Shown piece by piece: positions 6,413 to 13,132 of a DNA stretch of 64,000 nucleotides. The translations under genes were made by a program, and so were the position numbers. The DNA is taken from NCBI GenBank assembly GCA_051891935.1, contig JBJFFR010000183.1, positions 16,721 to 80,720 of the forward strand, in the 5' to 3' direction. Within the stretch, counting starts at the first letter, position 1. Every line of letters starts with the position of its first letter. The notes under the pieces were generated by a model. That model searched no databases, was not told the origin of the DNA, and worked only from the letters and a program-made list of their open reading frames with translations. The stretch comes from UMGS363 sp051891935. Its GTDB lineage: Bacteria > Bacillota > Clostridia > Oscillospirales > Ruminococcaceae.

Positions 6413-7195
6413 ATGAATATCAGCATAGGTGAAAATATCAAAACTCTTCGCAAAAAAATGGATGTCGGTCAGGACGTGCTTGCGAACGCTGTCAGCGTTT
6501 CCGTTCAGGCAGTTTCAAAATGGGAAACGGGACAATCGCTGCCCGATGTTGGAATAATCCCCGATATCGCAGCGTTCTTCGGAGTGAGTATTGACAGTCT
6601 TTTCTTCGGAGAAGCCGCAGACTGTACAAAATCGGACAGGCTTTCTCTTCCCGATGATGACAAGCTCTATATTGTTCAGGTTCGTAACGGCGAAATTCTT
6701 GACAGAGAAAAATGGGACAGAAATTCACACATAAAGCTCGCCGTTGAGGATTTCAAGGGTACGCTCCACGCCGAGATATGGGGCAGTGCGGACATAAAGG
6801 GAGATGTTGGAGGAAATGTGAATGCCGGTGACGGTGTTGCCTGTCAGAATGTAGGCGGAGATGTAAATTCAGGCAGCAGTACAGCTTGTCAGAACGTCAG
6901 CGGAGATATAAATTGCGGCGACAGTGTAAACTGCGGAAATGTCGGCGGTGGAATAAATTGCGGCGACAGTATAAACTGTGGGAATGTTGGTGGAGAAATA
7001 AACGCAGGCGACAGTGTGAACTGCGGAAATGTCAGCGGTTCGGTAAGTGCAAACAACCGTATCCGCTGCGGAAATATTTTCGATTGTCAAAAGATATCCT
7101 GTGAAACGCTCTATGCCGAGGGCAGTATAGAATGTGGTTCGATCGAATGCGGCGGAGATATCCACACAGGGGAAAAAATAAATGGGGTGAACTGA
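6413..7195 (+). CDS. XRE-family HTH protein with C-terminal 15-residue repeats
   Basis: 260 residues. Residues 1-64 form a Cro/CI-type helix-turn-helix (GENIKTLRKKMDVGQDVLANAVSVSVQAVSKWE...), so it should bind DNA. After a linker, residues about 134-223 hold six tandem 15-residue repeats of the pattern G-(D/E)-(V/I)-N-(A/C)-G-D-S-V-N-C-G-N-V-G, rich in Gly, Asn and Cys. They continue into a short IECGSIECGGDI tail. The regular spacing of V/I residues suggests a beta-solenoid like bactofilins or polymer-forming proteins, which is inference. The repeats are also visible as 45-base DNA periodicity. It sits inside the repeat-bounded island with the toxin units, just upstream of a strong terminator. 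Confidence 0.85.
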   Translation: MNISIGENIKTLRKKMDVGQDVLANAVSVSVQAVSKWETGQSLPDVGIIPDIAAFFGVSIDSLFFGEAADCTKSDRLSLPDDDKLYIVQVRNGEILDREKWDRNSHIKLAVEDFKGTLHAEIWGSADIKGDVGGNVNAGDGVACQNVGGDVNSGSSTACQNVSGDINCGDSVNCGNVGGGINCGDSINCGNVGGEINAGDSVNCGNVSGSVSANNRIRCGNIFDCQKISCETLYAEGSIECGSIECGGDIHTGEKINGVN

Positions 7196-7200
7196 GATTT

Positions 7201-7252
7201 TATACAAAACACGCCGTTCACGGTTTTATTGATCGTGAACGGCGTGTTCGTT
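7201..7252 (+). terminator. Terminator hairpin, second copy of the 44-bp direct repeat
   Basis: AACACGCCGTTCACG / CGTGAACGGCGTGTT, a perfect 15-bp stem followed by CGTTTTTATT. 7201-7244 is identical to 5566-5609. This copy has the complete stem; the left copy is cut where the toxin unit begins. Confidence 0.85.
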
Positions 7253-7269
7253 TTTATTATTATCAAATC

Positions 7270-7321
7270 AATTACGCAATTACGATGCCCAGCTTCGCAG
7301 TGCATTACGAATTACGCATTA
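7270..7321 (-). repeat. Family A repeat, right terminal segment
   Basis: 7270-7309 is the exact inverted copy of 5500-5539; the end (ATTACGAATTACGCATT) is the common family A terminus. It overlaps the 3' end of ppk1 and provides its stop codon. Confidence 0.8.
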
Positions 7322-9488
7322 TAAATTGTCTGTCCGCTTTTCTGTTCTTTTTGCTGCGTTTGCGCTTTACCTTAACTCGTTTTGCAGGTTTTGCTGCTGT
7401 TTGAACCGATACCTGCTGCGGCTCCTTGACTGCGGCGGCATTTTCCACGCTTTCTTCGATAAAGCTTGCCTGCGAATCAATAAGCTCTTCGCCCGTTTTC
7501 GGCTGCTTATATTTATACGAGCTGTCGGGGAGCATAACTCTTGCCTTGACGTTATCGGCAAGCATCGTATTGAAGATGTTGACGATCCTCTCACGGACGT
7601 GTTCATCGTAGATAGGTGCTGCGACTTCAACACGGCGGATAGTGTTTCTTGTCATAAAGTCGGCGGAGGATATATAGAGCTTCATATCCTTGCCCTTGCC
7701 GAACATATAGATACGGGCGTGTTCAAGGTAGCGGCCGACGATGCTCGTTACCTCGATATTATCGGTATAGCCCTCGACGCCTGCGACAAGGCAGCAGATA
7801 CCTCTTATGACCATCTGAATTTTAACCCCGTTCATTGAAGCTTCTGCGAGCTTGTCGATAAGCACACGGTCGGTAACGGAGTTCAATTTCAGACCGATAT
7901 AAGCTTCCTCGCCCTTTTTAGCCTTTGCGATCTCTCCGTCGATAAGCTCTATTATTTTGTTCTGGAGGCTCAAAGGTGCAACAAGAAGATGCTGCGTATC
8001 CTCAACAAGCGTTCCCATTGAGAGGGCGTTGAAAACTGCGCCTGCTTCGGCTGCGATATCCTTGTTTGCGGTCATAAGGCAGAGGTCGGTATAAAGTGCG
8101 GAGGTCTTTTCGTTGTAGTTGCCTGTACCGATCTGCGTGATGTATTCCACGCCGTTTCCGTTCTTGCGTGTAATAAGGCAGAGCTTTGAATGTACCTTGA
8201 GGTTTTCGGGGCCGTAGATAACGTTGCAGCCTGCGTCTTCAAGCTGCTTCGACCAGCCAATGTTGTTTTCCTCGTCAAATCTTGCTCGGAGTTCAACGAG
8301 AACAAGCACGTTCTTTCCGTTTTCCGCAGCGTTCACAAGGGCTTCGACCACCTTTGAATCGGAAGCGACACGGTAGAGGGTTATCTTTATCGAAACGACA
8401 TCGGGGTCAAATGCCGCTTCGTTCAGCATACGCAGGAAAGGACGGATGGATTCATACGGATAGTAGAGAAGAATGTCCTTTTTGAGCACCTGGTCAATAA
8501 CGGGCAGCTCGTGGACGATCTCACGGGACCTCTGCGGAACGGCTCTGCGGAAGAAAAGCTCGGGGTCTGCGCTTTCAAGCTTGGCTCTTATCGGGAAGAC
8601 GCAGGAAAGGTCGAGCGGTGATTTCTGGCGGAAGATCTTATCGGGTGTAAGCTCGAGATTGCTGCGCAGGAATGCGAGCGATTCCTCGTCAAGCTTTCGT
8701 GAAAGCTCCATTCTTACGGGAGAAAGCTTTTTTCGCTTCTGGAGAAGTGATGTCATGACTTCACGCAGGTCGACCTCGTGGTCGTAGAGCGCTTCTTCCA
8801 TATTGATATCGGCATTTCTTGTAATTCTCATCAGAGATTTGCATAATATCTTATAATTTTCAAAGACGATCGGCATATAATGAAGTATAAGCTCTTCGAC
8901 AAGCATAAATCTCATCTTATTTGCGGTCGGGAGGAAGATGACACGGGAGAATGAGCCGCTTGCCGCAATTATGCCGAGCTTCATCGACTGGGATTTTGAT
9001 TCGAGATGCGCAACGGCATATATTTCCTTGTTTTTAAGGAACGGGAACGGGTGGCGCTTGTCGATTATCTGCGGAGAGATGAGCGGAAGTATCTCTTTTG
9101 TAAAATAAACACGCAGGAACTCCTCTTCCTCTTTGGAAAGAGCCTTGAAATCGACCTGCTCAACGCCGTAGCGGTCTTTAAGCTGCGACATTATATCACC
9201 GTATGCCTTGTCACGCATAAGCGCAAGCTCGGTGCAGCGCGCAAAGATAGCGGAAAGCTGCTCAGCGCAGGTCATATCCGTTTTGTTGTCACGTTCCTCA
9301 TCGTCAACGAGGGTTCTGTCGTAAAGCGAGCCGACTCTTATCATAAAGAATTCATCGAGGTTCGACTGGAAGATCGAAGCGAACAGCAGACGTTCGCCGA
9401 GAGGGACGCGTTCATCCATAGCTTCTTCAAGCACACGCTCATTGAATTTCAGCCAGGAAAGCTCTCTGTTGTCATAATAATTTTTCAT
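7305..9488 (-). CDS. ppk1: Polyphosphate kinase 1
   Basis: Synthesises inorganic polyphosphate from ATP by an autophosphorylated histidine. 727 residues, slightly longer than typical. Seen: RELSWLKFNERVLEEA near the N terminus, SNLDEFFMIRV, YPYESIRPFLRM, SIKITLYRVA, the first histidine motif KVHSKLCLI, and the second PLD-like block HARIYMFGKG with SADFMTRNTIRRVEV. The C terminus is a lysine/arginine-rich tail (KRVKVKRKRSKKNRKADRQ) whose final residues (about IMRNS) and stop codon are encoded by the family A repeat. Transcribed alone from its own promoter, towards the island at 5.5-7.3 kb. Confidence 0.97.
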   Translation of the reverse strand: MKNYYDNRELSWLKFNERVLEEAMDERVPLGERLLFASIFQSNLDEFFMIRVGSLYDRTLVDDEERDNKTDMTCAEQLSAIFARCTELALMRDKAYGDIMSQLKDRYGVEQVDFKALSKEEEEFLRVYFTKEILPLISPQIIDKRHPFPFLKNKEIYAVAHLESKSQSMKLGIIAASGSFSRVIFLPTANKMRFMLVEELILHYMPIVFENYKILCKSLMRITRNADINMEEALYDHEVDLREVMTSLLQKRKKLSPVRMELSRKLDEESLAFLRSNLELTPDKIFRQKSPLDLSCVFPIRAKLESADPELFFRRAVPQRSREIVHELPVIDQVLKKDILLYYPYESIRPFLRMLNEAAFDPDVVSIKITLYRVASDSKVVEALVNAAENGKNVLVLVELRARFDEENNIGWSKQLEDAGCNVIYGPENLKVHSKLCLITRKNGNGVEYITQIGTGNYNEKTSALYTDLCLMTANKDIAAEAGAVFNALSMGTLVEDTQHLLVAPLSLQNKIIELIDGEIAKAKKGEEAYIGLKLNSVTDRVLIDKLAEASMNGVKIQMVIRGICCLVAGVEGYTDNIEVTSIVGRYLEHARIYMFGKGKDMKLYISSADFMTRNTIRRVEVAAPIYDEHVRERIVNIFNTMLADNVKARVMLPDSSYKYKQPKTGEELIDSQASFIEESVENAAAVKEPQQVSVQTAAKPAKRVKVKRKRSKKNRKADRQFIMRNS

Positions 9489-9562
9489 GACGTTTTATCC
9501 TTTCAGATACAGGGCGTTTATCACGTTCACAAAACCCTGCATCAAATATTTCTTATACCTTA

Positions 9563-9591
9563 ATTATATTATAGTACGGCGTTAAAGTCAA
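9563..9591 (-). promoter_or_regulatory. ppk1 promoter
   Basis: Minus strand TTGACT (9591-9586), 17-base spacer, TATAAT (9568-9563), 75 bases before the ppk1 ATG. The rest of the 346-base gap to the next gene shows nothing else convincing; a weak TTGCAT near 9708 may serve the nfeD-like gene. Confidence 0.7.
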
Positions 9592-9834
9592 GAAAATTCT
9601 ATTTTATACGATTAACAGCGGTGAAGAGCGAATGAGCGGCAGACAGTAGCTTTAAAAAATCTGCCTTAAAATCGGAAATTTGACAAAATTTAATCTTAAT
9701 CGACTATTGCATTTTTTATGTTTTTATGTTAATATAATCACAACGGATAAAGAACCGATCCTATACGGTTCAAAAAAGCTTTTTCTTCCGTAAACACCAA
9801 ATACATTTATTTAAGAGAAAGACAGGTGAGATCT

Positions 9835-10263
9835 ATGGTGATTTTCTGGATCATTGTCCTCGTTGCAGCGATACTTGCAGAAGCAGCTACGGCAGCGCTC
9901 GTTTCGATATGGTTTGCCGCAGGTGCAGTTGCAGCGCTGATCGCAGCCGCTCTCGGCGCATCGTGGATAATTCAGCTCGTGCTTTTCGTGGCATTCTCGG
10001 CGATACTGCTGATATTCACCCGTCCGCTTGTGAAGAAGCTTTTCCCGAAGAAATTCATTCCGACGAATTCCGACAGCTATGCAGGCAAGACTGCAGTCGT
10101 AGTTGAGGATATTGATTCGGAAAGAGGTCTTGGAAGAGTGAAATTCAACGGCGTTGACTGGATCGCAGTTACCGAAGACGAAGAGCTTATCCCGAAAGAC
10201 AGCGTTGTCCGCATCAAAGAAGTCAGAGGCGCAAAGCTGCTTGTCGAAAAAACCGACGCTTAA
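9835..10263 (+). CDS. NfeD-like membrane protein
   Basis: 142 residues: two or three closely packed N-terminal transmembrane segments (about residues 3-65, with LVFLVAFSAILLIF-type sequence ending the block) and a C-terminal OB-fold domain (AGKTAVVVEDIDSERGLGRVKFNGVDWIAV). NfeD proteins are partners of SPFH/stomatin-like proteins in membrane microdomain maintenance, and the SPFH gene follows 55 bases downstream. ATG 9835 is preferred because AGGTGA ends 5 bases upstream; GTG 9826 lies within that ribosome site. Confidence 0.9.
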   Translation: MVIFWIIVLVAAILAEAATAALVSIWFAAGAVAALIAAALGASWIIQLVLFVAFSAILLIFTRPLVKKLFPKKFIPTNSDSYAGKTAVVVEDIDSERGLGRVKFNGVDWIAVTEDEELIPKDSVVRIKEVRGAKLLVEKTDA

Positions 10264-10318
10264 TGCAGCTTGAACAAATCAACAAAAACAAAATCAAAAA
10301 CAGAAAGAGGTAATAATT

Positions 10319-11305
10319 ATGCCGGGTTTAGCAACAGTTCTCATTATTTTAGCTATCATCGTTATCCTTGTTCTCATAAGCGGTATCAAGTTCGTTCCGC
10401 AGGCACAGGTCTATATCGTTGAGCGTTTCGGCGCATTCAGCAAGACGCTTGAAACAGGCCCTCACTACGTTGTTCCTATCATTGACAAGGTAGCAAAAAA
10501 GGTTTCCATCAAGGAGCAGGTCGCTGACTTCAAGCCGCAGCCGGTTATCACAAAGGATAACGTTACAATGCAGATCGATACGGTCGTATTCTTCCAGATC
10601 ACAGACGCAAAGCTCTACACATACGGCGTTGAACGTCCTATGAGCGCTATCGAAAACCTCACGGCTACAACTCTCCGTAACATCATCGGTGAGATGGAGC
10701 TTGATGCAACGCTTTCTTCCCGTGACGTTATCAACACAAAGATCACATCTCTGCTTGACGTTGCAACAGACCCCTGGGGCATCAAGGTAAACCGTGTTGA
10801 GCTCAAGAACATTCTTCCCCCGAGAGAGATCCAGGACGCAATGGAAAGACAGATGAAGGCAGAGCGTGAAAGACGTGAAAAGATACTCCAGGCCGAAGGT
10901 GAAAAGAAGTCACAGATCCTCGTTGCCGAAGGTGAAAAGGAATCCAAGATCCTCCGTGCAGAAGCTGACAAGCAGGCTGCTATCCTCAAGGCTGAAGCTG
11001 AAAAGCAGGCGCTTATCCTCCGTTCGGACGCTGTAAGACAGCAGAAGATACTTGAAGCACAGGGTGAAGCTGAATCTATCGAGCTCACGCAGAAGGCTCT
11101 CGCAGACAGCATCGTAAAGCTCAATGAAAGCAATCCGAGCGAAAGCGTTATCGCTATCAAGGGACTTGAAGCATTCGGCAAGGCTGCTGACGGCAAGGCT
11201 ACAAAGATCATCATTCCTTCCGAGATACAGGGACTTGCAGGACTTGTTACCTCCGTTAAGGAGCTTGCAAGCAGCGCAGGAACAAACGATACGACACAGA
11301 AGTGA
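10319..11305 (+). CDS. SPFH/Band 7 (stomatin/QmcA-like) membrane protein
   Basis: 328 residues. One N-terminal membrane anchor (about 5-24), then the SPFH domain (FVPQAQVYIVERFGAFSKTLETGPHYVVPIID through VNRVELKNILPP), then a long alanine/glutamate/lysine coiled coil with repeated AEGEKKSQIL / AEADKQAAIL units (about residues 175-265). This is the standard stomatin/QmcA architecture that oligomerises on the membrane and scaffolds proteases or NfeD. Paired with the nfeD-like gene upstream. A family A repeat begins 5 bases after the stop. Confidence 0.93.
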   Translation: MPGLATVLIILAIIVILVLISGIKFVPQAQVYIVERFGAFSKTLETGPHYVVPIIDKVAKKVSIKEQVADFKPQPVITKDNVTMQIDTVVFFQITDAKLYTYGVERPMSAIENLTATTLRNIIGEMELDATLSSRDVINTKITSLLDVATDPWGIKVNRVELKNILPPREIQDAMERQMKAERERREKILQAEGEKKSQILVAEGEKESKILRAEADKQAAILKAEAEKQALILRSDAVRQQKILEAQGEAESIELTQKALADSIVKLNESNPSESVIAIKGLEAFGKAADGKATKIIIPSEIQGLAGLVTSVKELASSAGTNDTTQK

Positions 11306-11309
11306 AGTA

Positions 11310-11523
11310 TAATGCGTAATGCGTAATTCGTAATGCGTAATTATTTGCTGCGCTGTTCATTTACGTTTTAATCTGTAGGGGACTGATGTCCTGAAAAATA
11401 AAAGTGCGGTCACGATTTGTAAGTACATTTCGTGACCGCACCTTTTTCTATGCACTTTAATCAGCGTATCTCTAACAGATAAGCGAAGCTAATTACGCAT
11501 TAAGCATTACGAATTACGCATTA
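11310..11523 (+). repeat. Family A miniature inverted-repeat element (complete)
   Basis: About 214 bp with both ends built from TAATGCGTAATTCG units in inverted orientation, an internal hairpin AAGTGCGGTCACGA / TCGTGACCGCACTTT-like (11402-11446) and subterminal GCTGCGCTGTTCATTT and TAACAGATAAGCGAAGCT. It is homologous in reverse orientation to 26941-27142. A degenerate TGTAGGGGAC fragment at about 11374 resembles the REP palindrome seen at 2801. It fills the gap between two convergent genes. Confidence 0.85.
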
Positions 11524-11534
11524 GATAAAGCGCG

Positions 11535-12128
11535 TTAGATAATCAGCGGTTGGAATTGTTTTCCGTCAAGTGCTGCAAGTATGGTATCGCCAAGCTCGTT
11601 GAAATCCGCTACGAGCGAACGTGGCTTTTTCTCGCTGTCGTCCTGACCGAGCGGCACAAAGTAGTAGCCTTTATAGTTCATCAATGCGCCGATGTTCTTT
11701 GCGCTGCCTGCAAGTCCGTCATTCGTTGCAGCGGCTATGACAACGGGACGGGCATTGCGGATATGTGATTTTGCAGCCATTGTCACGGGTGTGTCCGTGA
11801 TCGAATTCGCCAGCTTTGCTATGGTATTGCCCGTGCACGGACAAATTGCAAGGACATCGAACATTTTCATAGGGCCTATCGGTTCGGCGTCCTCTATTGT
11901 AAGTATCAGCGGTTTTCCTGTGATCTCCGCAATCGTATTTCGGAAGCTTTCAGCCGTTCCGAAACGTGTATCGAGTGAAGCGGCATTGAACGACATTATC
12001 GCTGTAATGTCTGCGCCTGCCTCTTTCAGCCTTTTCAGCTGTTCTATCGAGCGTGAAAAGGTGCAGAAGCTTCCGCAGAGCGCATAGCCGATCTTCACAC
12101 CGGCAAGACTTGTGTGTTTTTCAGACAA
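11535..12128 (-). CDS. dpaB: Dipicolinate synthase subunit B
   Basis: Flavoprotein-like subunit of dipicolinic acid synthase (SpoVFB), made in the mother cell to supply spore-core dipicolinate. 197 residues, full length: VKIGYALCGSFCTF at the N terminus (flavodoxin-like phosphate loop), TIEDAEPIGPM, and APCTGNT-type motif seen as CPCTGNTIAKLANSITDTPVTMAAKSH. It overlaps the end of dpaA by 8 bases and is translationally coupled. Its presence indicates an endospore former. Confidence 0.95.
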   Translation of the reverse strand: MSEKHTSLAGVKIGYALCGSFCTFSRSIEQLKRLKEAGADITAIMSFNAASLDTRFGTAESFRNTIAEITGKPLILTIEDAEPIGPMKMFDVLAICPCTGNTIAKLANSITDTPVTMAAKSHIRNARPVVIAAATNDGLAGSAKNIGALMNYKGYYFVPLGQDDSEKKPRSLVADFNELGDTILAALDGKQFQPLII

Positions 12129-13002
12129 AATCTCCGCCCCTTTCCTCCAGTATGTTAAGTATCGTTTTTCCTATCGTTATCCCTGCGGTCGTCGGCGCAG
12201 CCTTGCCGGGGAGCGAAAGCAGCCAGAGAGTCCGCACACCTATTCTTGAAGCGCTTTCAAAGTCGATGCCGCCCGGCTTTGACGCAAGGTCTATCACAGG
12301 ACAGTCCTTGTTTATCTTCAAAAGCAGCCTTTCGTCAAGAAGCGGCACGGGGACGGTGTTGAACACTATCGTTGCCCTTTCAAGCTCTTTATCGAGAGAT
12401 GCGATATCGGCGGTTTTACAGCCGTATATCTCCGCCCAGGCACGGTCGGAATACTTCCTTGCGGCGGCTGTTATCTCGGCATTGAAGCCCTGCAGGAGCC
12501 TTATAAGAGCCTTTGCGATGCGCCCCATGCCGATGATAAGTATCTTCTGCCCCATTATCGTTCGGTCGGTTTCCTCCATAGCCGCCTGCAGAGCGCCTTC
12601 GGCTGTGGCTTCGGCATTCATGACAGCGAATTCCTCCCGTTCGGAATAATCTATAACGGTAAGGCCTCTTTTTTCAAGCCTTTCTCTCATCCCGTTCGGG
12701 AAACGTCCTCCGAAGACGATGCCGTTTTCGGCAACAGCGGCGGCGAGAGTTTCTATGGATAATTTGCTGTCCGAATAAGGGCAGTTCACGTTCTCGCCGT
12801 CCATGCTGACGGGAAGCGGAAGGACAAGCACGTCAGTCTTTTCGTTAAGGGAGATAAGGCTGCGGAAATTATGCACTCCGCTGCAGGTATTTATGCCGTT
12901 GTCAAAGCCTATCATATTTACAAAGCAGCCGTTTTCACGCAGAAATCCCGCAAGCTTTACAAAGCGCATATCTCCGCCTGCTATAAGAAATCTTTTTTTC
13001 AT
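12121..13002 (-). CDS. dpaA: Dipicolinate synthase subunit A
   Basis: NAD(P)-binding subunit (SpoVFA) acting on the dihydrodipicolinate-pathway intermediate with DpaB. 293 residues. N-terminal FLIAGGDMRFVKLA, conserved LPLPVSMDGENVNCP, and a Rossmann loop ILIIGMGRIAKALIRLLQGFNA around residues 150-170; C-terminal SLPGKAAPTTAGITIG is typical. ATG 13002 is chosen because AGAAAGGAT precedes it by 8 bases; an upstream in-frame start at 13053 lacks a ribosome site. A sporulation sigma promoter probably lies just upstream, but I cannot identify one with confidence. Confidence 0.95.
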   Translation of the reverse strand: MKKRFLIAGGDMRFVKLAGFLRENGCFVNMIGFDNGINTCSGVHNFRSLISLNEKTDVLVLPLPVSMDGENVNCPYSDSKLSIETLAAAVAENGIVFGGRFPNGMRERLEKRGLTVIDYSEREEFAVMNAEATAEGALQAAMEETDRTIMGQKILIIGMGRIAKALIRLLQGFNAEITAAARKYSDRAWAEIYGCKTADIASLDKELERATIVFNTVPVPLLDERLLLKINKDCPVIDLASKPGGIDFESASRIGVRTLWLLSLPGKAAPTTAGITIGKTILNILEERGGDFV

Positions 13003-13060
13003 TTTAAGCGATCCTTTCTGTATTCCCAATAAATCAACTCTGCCTATGACCATAATATGA

Positions 13061-13096
13061 AATACCCCCGTCTGTTGTTACACAAACGGGGGTATT
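13061..13096. terminator. Hairpin terminator between the transporter operon and dpaA
   Basis: AATACCCCCGT / ACGGGGGTATT perfect 11-bp stem. It lies 36 bases after the stop of the minus-strand lipoprotein gene and ends that operon. Confidence 0.75.
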
Positions 13097-13132
13097 CTAT
13101 ATCCTGCGAAAAACGGGATAACAAGGGGGGAG

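Noticed and set aside
6790..7080. Regular ~45-base repeats that might suggest a CRISPR array
   Set aside because: The repeats are contiguous, lack unique spacers and are in frame as protein repeats of the HTH gene. No CRISPR array or cas gene is seen in the window.
13003..13060. Mother-cell sigma promoter before dpaA (CATATTATG)
   Set aside because: A -10-like sequence is present but no acceptable -35 at the right distance could be found by eye.
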